In this document: piece by piece, positions 42,796 to 53,904 of the stretch
How the letters are laid out: each line of letters begins with the position of its first letter
Numbering within the stretch: position 1 is the stretch's first letter
Assembly (NCBI RefSeq): GCF_905220565.1
Contig: NC_059405.1
Location: 806,001 to 870,000 of the forward strand
Length of the DNA stretch: 64,000 nucleotides
Origin: Melitaea cinxia
Lineage: Eukaryota > Arthropoda > Insecta > Lepidoptera > Nymphalidae
Direction of reading: 5' to 3'
The notes under the pieces: generated by a model
Told to the model about the DNA's origin: nothing
The model's input: the letters and a program-made list of their open reading frames with translations, nothing else
Databases searched by the model: none
Made by a program: the position numbers and the translations under genes

Positions 42796-42910
42796 ATTAT
42801 CTTACAGACACAGTCATCTGTTCCTACGGTTAGTAACTTAATGCGTGTGTTATAGGTAACAGCCGACTGTTGACCCAGACTCAGGCGGACATCTTGCCAA
42901 TGGCCTAGTC
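42796..42910 (-). mobile_element. Family T SINE, fragment
   Basis: Reverse complement: ACACAGTCATCTGTTCCTAC, GTAACTTAATGC, then GCCGACTGTTGACCCAGACT and GCCAATGG at the head. Confidence 0.5.
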
Positions 42911-43692
42911 AATATATAAAATAAATTTATTTAATAATGTTTTTAGTTGGAGATAAACAGATTGATCATCCTTTTAGGCATCTCTACTGAATATCTTGTA
43001 TTCGCCTCTATTAAGTGAAACTAACAAAAATTAATAATAACAACAATAACAATTATTTATTAAAAAAATACAGTTATACTTAGATGTCTTAGTTACACGG
43101 CAATTTCACATTTATTACAACAACGGTACTTCTGCGGGCTGCTAGGGAAACCAGTGTTACGGCATACAGCGCCAACCCCTAGATAATAACAATAAGTTGC
43201 TACAAAATATTTCCAAAAAAGGTGCACGTCCGATTCGACTGTACGAATTGTAAAATTATTTTTGTTTTGAATAGTCCATTAACCTACGAAGGCTATATAT
43301 AGCCTATAGGCTGTATAAAATGTTAGTATGTCATTTCCTCAAATTAACGAGAGTGAAATTGCGAGACACAGCTAGTAGGCTATATTAAATCAGAAATACA
43401 ACTCGAAACAAATAATAAACCTTGTAACATAAAATTGAAACTCGTTAATCGTATAGTATGTGGATGGAGACTATTTTACTATATGCTTTTGCTTTGAAGA
43501 TAAAATGTCCCAAAATTAATCATCAAAAATATTCAATATTTCATTTCAACACGCGATGTTGTGACAGTTTTATTAATTGTTTTATATTGATTACAAAAGT
43601 ATATGACAGCATAGTGAGTTGAAAATACCCAATAACAGCAAATCTGCTTGAATAATTTGAATGTTTAAGGCATTTGGGCAAGGCTTAAGGCA
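42911..43692. other. Unrecognised AT-rich stretch
   Basis: No gene or repeat supported. Confidence 0.4.
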
Positions 43693-43945
43693 TGAAAAAA
43701 AAAACCGACTTCAATTACATCGGCAAGTATTACAACGCAAGTAGACGAAAAAAATTAACAAACGCACTAGTTGTCACCACGATTTTCGAGGGTTTCCCTC
43801 GATTTCTCTGGGATTCCATCATCAGATCCTGGTTTTCTTATCATGGTACCACATTTGGAATATCTCCTTTCCAACAAAAAAAAAAAGAATTATCAAAATC
43901 GGTTCATAAACGACGAAGTTATCTCCGAACATACATAATATATAT
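43693..43945 (-). repeat. Family D repeat, partial
   Basis: AAACCGACTTCAATTACATC at the left, TGGTTTTCTTATCATGGTAC in the middle, ATTATCAAAATCGGTTCATA at the right. Its other end may be the AACCTCCTCTTTTTTTGAAG block at 44660-44690, in which case 43946-44640 is inserted or rearranged DNA. Confidence 0.6.
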
Positions 43946-44209
43946 TTTTAGGAGAAACAAACTTATTTATTTAAAAAAAAGACAGAAAACCGAACACTTA
44001 ACTTCTATTTATTACTCATTTTTACAAATATAACAATTATCACAAAAATTAACCTTAACCACTAACTTAATCGAAAATAATGACCGAGAATTACAATTTT
44101 AATTAACCAAGCAAACAACCGTCACTTCGAATACAAAAATGATCAACGCACTCGTCATGAAACAACGACCTATCGTTCCGAAAGCCGAGAAGCAAAAGAG
44201 CTCTCTGAA

Positions 44210-44317
44210 CGGGTAGGGACTGTTTTTATTGACGTTGTTGCACGACGTTACAAAACGTATTAGCGGGTAGGGAACTATTTTTATTAACACTGTTGCATGA
44301 CGTCACGAAACGTATTA
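44210..44317. repeat. 54-bp tandem duplication
   Basis: 44210-44263 and 44264-44317 both start CGGGTAGGGA and end GTATTA(G), with about eight differences. Confidence 0.75.
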
Positions 44318-44336
44318 AAATAATCGAGATTATGCT

Positions 44337-44338
<2 letters not shown>

Positions 44339-44371
<33 letters not shown>

Positions 44372-44372
44372 G

Positions 44373-44412
<40 letters not shown>

Positions 44413-44413
44413 C

Positions 44414-44458
<45 letters not shown>

Positions 44459-44476
44459 CATAATATATATATACAT
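44339..44476. repeat. Compound (AT)n array with palindromic interruptions
   Basis: Four (AT)n blocks are separated by TTATGTATAA, TTATACATTA and TTATACATAA. The whole is largely self-complementary. The short frame of Ile/Tyr repeats across it is an artefact. Confidence 0.9.
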
Positions 44477-44640
44477 AAAACCCAACAAGAGAGAGAGAGC
44501 TATATATATATTTAGCACCCCTTTAATGACCCACCTCCGCGCAACTCCGTCGGCGCATAGACATCAAGGATAAACAAGCGGGTGAGTCCGACTTTTAACC
44601 TAATCCAGAGGAGTATTGGGCTTGAACATTCATGCTCCAT

Positions 44641-44800
44641 CACATATACGGTCGAATTGAGTAACCTCCTCTTTTTTTGAAGTCAGTTAATAATAGAGTG
44701 TGTCAGAAGTGACTTAAGTTTGCTGTAACCCAGTAAAAAGTTTTGAAGTAGCACATAAACAAATACAGCCGAATTGAGAACAACCCTCTTTTGAATCTTA
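44641..44800 (-). repeat. Family D terminal pieces
   Basis: GTCGAATTGAGTAACCTCCT plus TTTTTGAAGTCAGTTAA (44651-44690), and a second GCCGAATTGAGAACAACCCT (about 44769-44788), are two copies of the same family D end. Confidence 0.5.
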
Positions 44801-44889
44801 TCTTAGGCAGATGGCTTCATAACTCAGCGCATGGTTTCAAACGATTTCACCGTCGATATTTTTTCATAATACGGGCTTTGTATTGGTTC

Positions 44890-45124
44890 TTAAGGGGGAA
44901 GTGAAGATCACTGGCAAATAAAACCGATCTTATGGGGGGTTGGGGGGGGTTTGATGGTAAATAAAATATTATGAAATTTTGTGTGCACATCGGGTAGGTC
45001 TGAGAATCGGCCAACATCTATTTTTCACTTCCGTAAGTTATAGGGGACGGGGGTAAGCTATAAGGGGGGTGAGAGGGTTAATAAAATATAATTATGGCAA
45101 AAAAACGTTTGCGGGGTCAGCTAG
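44890..45124 (+). mobile_element. Helitron, 3' part
   Basis: ATGAAATTTTGTGTGCACAT, then GGTCTGAGAATCGGCCAACA, ending AACGTTTGCGGGGTCAGCTAG at 45124 before a T; same family as 50186-50499. The 5' end is not clear. Confidence 0.6.
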
Positions 45125-45460
45125 TAATATATATAAATATTTTACTAGATTCATTAGATACTGTGAACACGTTTTCTTTTATAGTCTGATCAGTCGACAA
45201 CAAGCTCGACTTAACAGATTGAATCATAAATAAAATATGTTACGCGTCCTAAGAGACAGCAAATTGGACACGAAACGTGCCTCTCACTTTCCTAATTACA
45301 GGAGAATCTCACGCTGCAAATAAAGTAATTCTTTCGTACGGAAGCTTTGTAAGTAGAGACAATGCAATGGGCGTGACAAAGACAAAGTGGACGTAGATTG
45401 AATTAATGAAGGCATTACTCGATTTAGTATATATTATCTTTTATCCATATTTATAGAAAA

Positions 45461-45631
45461 CTAGGTTTTACCCGCGGCTTCACTCGCATTGAATTGTTTT
45501 AATAAAAAGTATTCTAGGTTACTTCCAATACTTCTAAGAATATGTTTACAAAGTTTTATAATCGGTTGAGTAGTTTTCGCGTGATAGCGTAACAAACAAA
45601 CTTACATTCACATTTATGATATTAGTAGGGA
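45461..45631 (-). mobile_element. Short Helitron (171 bp)
   Basis: The reverse strand starts TCCCTACTAATATCATAAAT at 45631 and ends with CGCGGGTAAAACCTAG at 45461. Confidence 0.65.
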
Positions 45632-45749
45632 TATATTTATGCAGTCGTCATACATAATAATAAGCTGTAAATGAGATATGGTGCTTGATATGGGTCTCAT
45701 TTGAATTTAAGTTAGACATGACACAAAAAGTAATAGTCAAAGTAAGCGA

Positions 45750-45885
45750 GACATAAGTAATTATTGAGTTATCTTAAATAATGCGTATGTACTTGACTAT
45801 TTTTTGTCTACCTACGTTGTATTATTGGTCGATTTAATTGAAGTCGGTTTTTTTGTTTGCCAGCAAACATAATTGTAAGATTATT
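45750..45885 (+). repeat. Family D repeat, 3' part
   Basis: TAATGCGTATGTACTTGACT, then AATTGAAGTCGG and the terminal hairpin GTTTGCCAGCAAAC. Confidence 0.6.
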
Positions 45886-45966
45886 CTAATTTGTAGTTTG
45901 TCTACTTTGTGTTTTATTGACTGACTGAATTTTTTTAAGTCTAACAAATCAGTCATAATTCCGTAT

Positions 45967-46246
45967 TTGATAAAAAAGTTATTGTTAAGTTTGCAGAGCT
46001 ATAAAATAAATAAAAGTAGCTTAAGTTACACCTTATTACATCAGCTATCTGCCAATGAAAGTCTCATCAAAATCGGTCCAGCCGTTTCAGAAATTAGCCG
46101 GAACAAACAGAAAGACAGAGACAAAAACTGGAAAAAAATGTTATTTTGGTATATATATGTACCGTATAAACATCCATATGCATTTACTAAAAAGCGGTTA
46201 TTTCAATATTAAAAATAGACACTCCAATTTTATTTATTTGTATAGA
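45967..46246 (-). mobile_element. Helitron-like element, body
   Basis: Shares ACATCAGCTATCTGCCAATG and AAAATCGGTCCAGCCGTTTC with 53121-53370. The right end TTATTTGTATAGAT is the reversed 5'-ATCTATACAAATAA start. The CTAG end is missing. The 81-codon and 64-codon frames here are repeat-derived. Confidence 0.55.
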
Positions 46247-46489
46247 TAAGCCATAACAAAGACATAGAGACAAATACATTGTATACATTTTGGATTCAGA
46301 GACGTACTTCCGTCTAATCAGATTACAGCGGTATGATGGATAAGGGTCCGTCCACATTGTAATTTCGTTTACATTTCTGTCTCAAATATCAAAATATATG
46401 AAAAACAATACCTCCTTAATTCTTAAGAATGATTTGGCACATTAAGTGTAATTGTTACGTTATCGTGGGTTCATGTATGTAATTTACGT
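46247..46489. other. Unrecognised stretch
   Basis: Nothing recognised. Confidence 0.4.
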
Positions 46490-46690
46490 ACTGCCCACCT
46501 TATAGTAAGTGGTTATCATAGGCTATGTCTACAACACCAGAAGATCGTTCCTGAGCCTGGTAATGCTAGTTACCACAGGAATATAATACTATTTGTAAGC
46601 AGGGTTATTTAGCTGTGATTTTCTGTAAGGTTGACGTACTTCCAGATGCTTCAGATTCTAAGCAGGACATTTTACCTTGTCAGGGCGTTT
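46490..46690 (-). mobile_element. Family K repeat, diverged
   Basis: Reverse complement with AGTGGTTATCATAGGCTATG, CAACACCAGAAGATCG and AGCTGTGATTTTCTGTAAGG. Confidence 0.6.
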
Positions 46691-46711
46691 GTGTTCAAGC
46701 TGTGTTCTTTA

Positions 46712-46953
46712 CTGGGGTGGGGCACAGCAGGGAAGAAGCTCGACCCTCTACAGATGATCACAGGTAAAATAATACAGCTTTCAATCAGTGTTGTGTTCCT
46801 GTGGTGAGTAAGGTGACCAGGCTCCTGAGGGGATGGTAGTAGGGTCAGCAACACGCTTGCGATGCTGAGTATTGCAGGCGTCTATAAGCTACGGTAATCG
46901 CTTACCATCAGGTGAGCCGTACGCTTGTTTGCCGACTTAGTTGTATAAAAAGT
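46712..46953 (+). mobile_element. Family K repeat
   Basis: From ACTGGGGTGGGGCACAGCAG to GACTTAGTTGTATAAAAAG. It stands head to head with the diverged copy at 46490-46690. Confidence 0.75.
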
Positions 46954-47233
46954 GTGCGTTTAACTCTGGCATACGATTCTCGTCCTACTGAGGTCATTGA
47001 GGTCAAATAAATCATTCATATACTCGTAAAATATGTAGTAAACCCAAAATTAAACATATCTTTGTGTGCGTATATCGAGTAACAATATAAAAGTAGCGTC
47101 ACACAAATGTAACTCAAACACAAACAAAAAGTTACTTTCCGAGTTGGTATTAGTTGAAATGACGTTGGAAAGCATAAGTGTGATTTACGAACCCTTTATT
47201 AAATAGAAGGCAAAGTCTATATATGTGTACTAT

Positions 47234-47268
<35 letters not shown>
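46954..47268. other. Unrecognised, ending in (TA)n
   Basis: (TA)n at about 47238-47268 abuts the next element. Confidence 0.5.
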
Positions 47269-47271
<3 letters not shown>

Positions 47272-49507
47272 ATAATATATATAAACGCGAAAGGTCATTC
47301 ATCACGAAATCTCCGAAACTATAACGCCTAGAAACTTGAAATTTGGCAGGTAGGCTCCTTATAGGAAGTAGACATCCGCTAAGAACGGATTTTACGAAAC
47401 TCAACCCCTAAGGGGGTAAAATGGGGGTTGGAAGTTTGTATGAGAGTCCCATGTTTTTGACGTAAGAGACTTGAAATTTAAAATGTAAGCTCTATAGATA
47501 GATGGTGAAAAGGTGTCCAAATAATGTATCTTTAGAAATCAACCCCTTTTTGGGTTAAAACGGGGGATAATAGGTCGGCTCACTGATCACGAAATCTCCG
47601 AAAGTATAACAGTTACAAACTTGAAATTTGGCAGAAAGGCTCCTTATAGGGCGTAGACATCCGCTAAGAACGAATTTTACAAAATTCGACCCTTAAGGGG
47701 GTAAAAAGGGGGTTGGAAGTTTGTATGCAAGTCCCATGTTTTTGAAGTAAGAGACTTGAAATTTAAAATGTATACCTTATAGATGATGAGAAGGTGTTCA
47801 AATAATGAATCTTTAGAAATCAACTCCCTTTTGGGGTTAAAACGGGGGATGGTAGGTTTACTTACTCATCACGAAATCTCCGAAACTATAACACCTAGAA
47901 ACTTGAAATTTGACAAATATGTTCCTTATAGAGCGTAGACATCCGCTAAGAACGGATTTTACGAAACTCGACCCCTAAGGGGGTAAAACGGGTGTTGGAA
48001 GTTTGTATGAAAGTTCTATGTTTTTGAAGTAAGATGCTTGATATTTAAAATGTATGCTCTATAAATGATGAGAAGGTGTTCAAATAATATATATTTAGAA
48101 ATCAACTCCTTTTTGGGGTTAAAACGGGGGATGGTTGGTTGACTCACTCATCACGAAATCTCCGAAACTATAATAGCCACAAACTTGAAATTTGGCAGGT
48201 AGGCTCCTTATAGGACGTAAACAGCCGCTAAGAATGGATTTTACAAATCTTGACCCCTAAGGGGGTAAAACGGGGGTTGGAAGTTTATATGAAAGTCCTA
48301 TGTTTTTGAAGTCAGAGACTTGAAATTTAAAATGTGTGCTCTAAAGATAGTGAGGAGGTGTTCAAATAACGTATCTTTAGAAATCAACTCCCTTTTGGGG
48401 TTAAAACGGGGGATGGTAGGTTGACACACTCATCACGAAATCTCCGAAACTATTATAGCCACAAACTTGAAATTTGGCAGGTAGGCTCCTTATAAGACGT
48501 AAACATCCGTTAAAAACGGTTTTTCTGAAACTTGACCCCTAAGGGGGTAAAGCGGGGGTTGGAAGTTTATATGAAAGTCCTGTGTTTTTGAAGTAAGAGA
48601 CTTGAAATTTAAAATGTGTGCTCTATAGATGGTGAGAAGGTGTGTAAATAATGTATCTTTAGAAATCAACTCTCTTTTTGGGGTTAAACGGTGGATTTTA
48701 GGTTGACTCACTCATCATGAAATCTCCGAAACTATAATAGCCACAAACTTGAAATTTGGCAAGTAGGCTCCTTATAAGACGTAAACAGCCGCTAAGAATG
48801 GATTTTACAAATCTTGACCCCTAAGGGGGTAAAACGGGGGTTGGAAGTTTATATGAAAGTCCTATGTTTTTGAAGTCAGAGACTTGAAATTTAAAATGTG
48901 TGCTCTAAAGATAGTGAGGAGGTGTTCAAATAACGTATCTTTAGAAATCAACTCCCTTTTGGGGTTAAAACGGGGTATGGTAGGTTGATTCACTCATCAC
49001 GAAATCTCCGAAACTATAACAGCTACAAACTTAAAATTTGGCAGGTAGGTTCCTTATAAAGTGTCGACATTTATTGAGAAGGGATTTTATGAAACTCTAC
49101 CTCTAAGGGGGTTAAACGGGAGTTGGAAGTTTGTATGAAAGTGTTATGTTTTTGAAGTAAGAGACTTGAAATTTAAAATGTATGCTCTATAGATGGTAAG
49201 AAGGTGTCCAAATAATGTGTCTTTAGAAATCAACTCCGTTTTTGGGTTAAAACGGGGGATGGTAGGTTGACTCACTCATCACGAAATCTCCGAAACTATA
49301 ATAGCCACAAACTTGAAATTTGGCAGGTAGGCTCCTTATAAGACGTAAACGTCCGTTAAGAACGGATTTTACGAAACTTGACCCCTAAAGGGGTAAAACG
49401 GGGGTTGGAAGTTTATATGAAAGTCCTATGTTTTTGAAGTAAGAGACTTGAAATTTAAAATGTATGCTCTATAGATGGCGAGGAGGTGTCCAAATAATGT
49501 ATCGTAA
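47269..49507 (+). mobile_element. Helitron-like unit with internal tandem array (5' part)
   Basis: Begins TCTATAATATATATAAACGC and AAAGGTCATTCATCACGAA, similar to the Helitron start at 49508, and then passes directly into the 282-bp array. Its own 3' CTAG end is not seen before the next Helitron begins. Confidence 0.5.
47303..49505 (+). repeat. Tandem array, about 7.8 units of 282 bp
   Basis: CACGAAATCTCCGAAA recurs at 47303, 47588, 47870, 48152, 48434, 48716 (CATGAAATC), 48998 and 49280: one spacing of 285, then six of 282. The last unit is cut off at about 49505. Each unit includes CCCCTAAGGGGGTAAAA and GTTAAAACGGGGGAT. Units starting 48152 and 48716 are closer to each other than to the one between. 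No open frame persists across units, so it is not a protein repeat. Confidence 0.9.
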
Positions 49508-50185
49508 TCTATATATATAAAAGAGAAAGGTCACTGACTCACTCATCACGAGAACTCAAAAACCGCTGGGACCATCCAGTGGTTTTTAATCCATCCAGGA
49601 TGGACAAAGATGAAATTTGGTAGGTAGGTAGATTATAGCAAGTAGACGTCCGCTAAGAACGGATTTTGCGATATTCCACCGCTAAAAGGGTTTAATTGGG
49701 GATTATAGTTTGTAGGAAACATAAACAGCAGCTATAAGTTCGCCTGATAAGTTATTTATACTGCAGCCTGAAAATAAAACTAAAAATGTGGTGTATAGAG
49801 AGGTTTTATAAAAATAACTATTAAATTATACTAAATCGTGCCTTTTAAAAAGTTACTCAGTGTGATAAGCATTTCAAATGACTGAAATAAAAAAAAAGTT
49901 TGCGTTAAACATCTTAATAGTAATGCGTATCTTTATAACCACGCGAACGCAATCGCGGGCAACAGTTAGTGTATTATAAAACAAAGTCCCCAAAAGCGTA
50001 TGTGGTCGATTCCCTCAAAATCTACTGAACGGATTTTCATACGGTTTCACCAATGGAGAGAGTGCTTCAAGAGGAAGGTTTACGGAATGACTAAGCCGAT
50101 TTTGATGAAAGTTTCACTGGAAGTTTGCTGGTAAAACTTTGTGAAACACTGATTTCAACGCGGGCGAAGCCGCGGGCACAGCTAG
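49508..50185 (+). mobile_element. Non-autonomous Helitron (678 bp)
   Basis: Starts TCTATATATATAAAAGAG after an A. It ends with a GC-rich hairpin region, GCGGGCGAAGCCGCGGGC, then ACAGCTAG at 50178-50185. It shares GTAGACGTCCGCTAAGAACG with the array units, so array and Helitron are related. Confidence 0.75.
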
Positions 50186-50499
50186 TCTAATATATAAAAT
50201 TCTCGTGTCGCGGTGTTTGTAGTTACACTCCTCCGAAACGGCTCGACCGATTCTCATGAAATTTTGTATGCATATTGCGTAGGTCTGGGAATCGAACAAC
50301 ATCTATTTTTCATCCACCTAAATGTTAAGAGTAGTGCACCCCTATTTTTTTTTTAATTTTTAGATAAATTATTTGTTTTTTATTTTATTATGATTTGGCG
50401 TTGAAAAATACATACAACCCTAAATTTTCACCCTTCTACCACCAACCTCTATTTTTAAATAGCGTTTTGCGGCAAGACAACGTTTGCCGAGTCAGCTAG
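50186..50499 (+). mobile_element. Non-autonomous Helitron (314 bp) abutting the previous
   Basis: Starts TCTAATATATAAAATTCTCG directly after CTAG of the upstream Helitron and ends AACGTTTGCCGAGTCAGCTAG before a T. Same family as 13820-14015, 41479-42156 and the piece ending at 45124. Confidence 0.75.
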
Positions 50500-51312
50500 T
50501 ATATGTATATAAAAGTAGACAGAGTGAGACAGCCTTAATAGACTTTGTCATTTCTTCCTTTAAGCCTCTATTGAAACAGCTTCATTGAAAAAAAAATATT
50601 AAATCAGACTTAATTAAATTGGGATTTTAAATACGCATAGATATTAAACGTTTTGTGTTTATGTGTACGAGGTTTTAACCTTAGTTATTATTCTTTTATT
50701 TATAAGAATATTTTCAAAAAGTGGCGTATTGCAGGGATGTACATTATATATACGATGGCTATTACATACTCGTGATTTTTTTACCTTTCCCGAACTCGTG
50801 CGTTCTCTTCCCCAACTGTCAAAATAATGTCTATTATAAAGAAAAACCAACCATGAAGTTGTTACTAAAAAAATTCATAGAAGTTTTTATGATTCATGCA
50901 AATACGTATATTTCTAGAAAGAAGCTACTAAGTTGTTTCAATATCAGATTTAATAATTTGATTGATTGTTGAAGTTTGGTTAGGTTTCATTTCATTTCAT
51001 CTCATTAAATTTCATATTCATTTCATATCAATAAACAACTTCTGCTGAAGATATGGCTGTAAGATTGGGCATAGTTCCCTTTGCCTACCAGAATGGGTGA
51101 AGAAAAAAAAAACTCTGCTTATATTCTACGATTGGCGCCATTTTTCAGAAATTTTCTTTGCGAGTTTAGTTGTTTGTTGCACAAAATGAATAATGTCAAC
51201 CCTACTTTTTTTGAATAAGTTTATTGTGTTTTTATTATTTTATTAAATTGCTTCTTTATAAAATGTTTTCGCAACTGTATTAAAAATAGTCGTTCAGTAC
51301 ACGTGCGCAACC
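50500..51312. other. Unrecognised AT-rich stretch
   Basis: TTTCATTTCATCTCATTAAATTT-type simple sequence near 50985-51030. No gene or known repeat. Confidence 0.4.
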
Positions 51313-51401
51313 GTCATTGCAACTTGTTCCGACTGTCAACACTCGCCTTCGGCTGCGCCTCGGCTCGGGTAGAGACATTTGTCGGAACTCTTTGCAATGA
51401 C
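51313..51401. repeat. Inverted repeat with GC-rich loop
   Basis: GTCATTGCAACTTGTTCCGA (51313-) pairs with TCGGAACTCTTTGCAATGAC (to 51401), three mismatches in 21. The loop CGCCTTCGGCTGCGCCTCGG is unusually GC-rich for this region. MITE-like, or a structured element. Confidence 0.55.
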
Positions 51402-51464
51402 AGCCTTTCCACACTTGTAATGAAATATACTATTTTTTGACGAAGTTCAAAAGTAAGGATTTTT

Positions 51465-51634
51465 GAAGTTATACTTCTTTTGACACGTTAGGGAAACATG
51501 ATGAGAGTAAATTTTTATTTTGCTCGCTTACACTGTGACAAAAAACCGACACCCTGAAGTTAGTTAGTCAACGAAGAAGAAGTTAGCTAGCCCATAAAGT
51601 ATAACTTCTAGCGTGTGTACTTAAGTACACACAC
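51465..51634. repeat. Family G MITE-like repeat, second copy
   Basis: GAAGTTATACTTCTTTTGAC at the left, CCGACACCCTGAAGTTAGTT inside, AAAGTATAACTTCTAGCG at the right. Confidence 0.55.
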
Positions 51635-51792
51635 AGTTTTTTTTACTCCGCCTTTCTCTTTAATTAATGATAATAAATGAAAATATATTTTAATAAATTC
51701 TTTCGTCTCGTCTAAAAGACTATTGCATTGCAATTGTTTCTATTAATTACGTTTGTATGTTTAACGTTGGTACATACATTCTCATATATCAT

Positions 51793-51988
51793 TACATAGT
51801 ATACACAAAGTCGCTTCCCGCATTCTGTATGCTTAGATCTTTAAAACTACGCAACGGATTCTGATGCGATTTTCTTTAGTAAGTAGAGTGATTCCAGCGG
51901 AAGGTTCATATGTATAATACGTGCATAATATAGGAGAGGAACACTGAGAGTTTTTGCACCGTGTGAAGCCGGGGGGCGGGGTCGCTAG
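51793..51988 (+). mobile_element. Non-autonomous Helitron-like element
   Basis: Starts near ACATAGTATACACAAAGTCG, has AAAACTACGCAACGGATTCT and ends GGCGGGGTCGCTAG at 51988 before a T. Confidence 0.65.
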
Positions 51989-52167
51989 TACACAATAAAA
52001 TCGAGATATTATGCATATCTAGTTAATTTTAGCAGTTTCGTCGCTTCGTAATTTTTTGGCAAAAGTAACAAAAATTTAACGAAAATTTTCTTGTATTTAT
52101 CTATTATTGCAATATTTTACCCTCGTAATACTAGTAATAAAGAAAACAAATTGTTTCAATAATTTTG

Positions 52168-52566
52168 TAGGGGGCATCCATAAATGACGTCACATGAATT
52201 TCACGATTTTTGGACCCCTCTCCCGTCCTTGTGACGTCACATATTTTGCAATTATATACCTATAAATTATTGTTCATTAAACTAAAACAGAGTAGGGATT
52301 ATTATATCTGTCAACCCACATTGGAGCAGCGTGGTGGATTAAGCTATGATTATTCTCGTACATGAGGAAAGAGGCCTATGCCGAAGCGAAACTAAAACAT
52401 CAGTTTCGACATTACATTAATTTATACTAAACTAACAACTAGATTTATCATATTTTGAAATGTAACGCCACAAAATTTTGGATCCCTCCTCACCGCTTGT
52501 CAGATAATGTCACACTTAGTTCCACCCTCCCCCTTAACGATTGACATAAGTTATGGATGGCTCCTA
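52168..52566. mobile_element. MITE with inverted ends, holding a SINE fragment
   Basis: The left end TAGGGGGCATCCATAAATGA and the right end (reversed) TAGGAGCCATCCATAACTTA are inverted repeats. Both flanks have GGACCCCTC- and GGATCCCTCC-like blocks. A family M fragment lies inside. Confidence 0.55.
52315..52385 (+). mobile_element. Family M SINE, fragment
   Basis: ACATTGGAGCAGCGTGGTGG, then GAAAGAGGCCTATGCCGA. Confidence 0.6.
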
Positions 52567-53120
52567 ACTATAAAATTATAAAAATCTTAATTTCTTTACT
52601 AAAAGAAAATTAACAAGAAATAACTGTGGCATTATTTTATTACTGCAGTAATAAATATAGTTTGGCGTACCGTCTTTCATCTTCGAGGGTATTTCGTTGT
52701 GTACCAATGTTCCAACCACAACGGACATAGAACTTTCTTAGATTCTTATTAGCAAAACTTTGAGATTTACAATAAATAGCACCTTCCACTCAACAGCCCC
52801 CACTAGGAGTTACTCCTGTTTCGGGGGTCCAGAACCACATATACAAACGCAAACGCCCAGACTACGACAAACATCTGTATGGTCATGGTCATTTCATTAT
52901 AATAAATTCTATTCGTGATTAACTGGACGTGTAAGAGATTGTTTAAAAAAAGAGTTCAATATAAGTTAGAAGAAGTAGAGCTGCAGGGCTTCTTGTCAAT
53001 TTTTATCTGTAGAAATATACATTCCGAAACGGATCTTTTCCGAATTCGGTATCGGAATATAAATATCTGATAGATAAGGATAGTAAGGTTTGGTAGTAAA
53101 AACAGAAATATATTTCATAA
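52567..53120. other. Mostly unrecognised
   Basis: A GC-richer patch at 52795-52880 (CCCACTAGGAGTTACTCC, GTCCAGAACCACATATAC) may be an old repeat. Confidence 0.35.
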
Positions 53121-53370
53121 CTAGCTGTGCCCGCAGCTTCGTCTGCGAGGAATTTAACAAAATAGTTATTGTTTAGTTCGCAGTTATAAAAAAAAAATAA
53201 ACTAAGTTACTCCTTATTACATCAGCTATCTGCCAGCGCAAGTCCCGTGCAAATCAGTCCAGCAGATGACTGAGAATGTAATTGATGAAACTGATGAAAT
53301 TGTAAAAAATGTTCTGTTGGTATATGTACCATGTTTAGTAAGCAGTTATTTTATTATTACAAACAGAGAT
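53121..53370 (-). mobile_element. Helitron-like element
   Basis: CTAG at 53121-53124, GTGCCCGCAGCTTCGTCTGC, then ACATCAGCTATCTGCCAGCG shared with 45967-46246. Confidence 0.6.
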
Positions 53371-53900
53371 GTTACAGTTGTCGAAAAGCGTTATACGTCA
53401 GATAACTTTATCAAGAAATATTCTTTCAGTCCGACTTATGAATAGTTCTTGGGTCTCAATCCTCAAACAAATAAGCTATGGCAATTATTAACGTTTAAGA
53501 GAAATTTAATAAGAAGATTAAAATAGTCCACATTTATGCGTACAATAATCTCAGAGCTTACTAGAATACTACTTCAGTCAAAGCATAAGCAAAGTTGGGT
53601 AAAAGATTATTTCATTGAAATATATAATCTTCAAAAATCCTACTCTGAACGACTAAAGGTATAAAGGATTTGTTGCTTGAATGGAATTCAAATGGTATAC
53701 AAGTGGTTGGTATTTTGCAAGAATTGTATGCTTTGTAAAATTTATGTCAATAGATTTGCTTGAAAAATTCCAGTAAACCGTTTGTTTGGTAGAAAACATT
53801 TCAAGCTTTGTGGCCCGACTTTTCTCGTATGGTTACAAGTTTGTTTTTTTATTATTGAATACACGTAGAAATATCCACGACTCGGTCTGGAAACTCAAAT
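53371..53900. other. Unrecognised AT-rich stretch
   Basis: No gene or repeat supported. Confidence 0.4.
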
Positions 53901-53904
53901 AAAC

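Noticed and set aside
44370..44573. Ile/Tyr-rich 67-codon frame
   Set aside because: Translation of the (AT)n array.
47303..49505. CRISPR-like or protein-repeat array
   Set aside because: 282-bp near-identical units without short repeat/spacer structure, eukaryotic context, and no frame open through the units.
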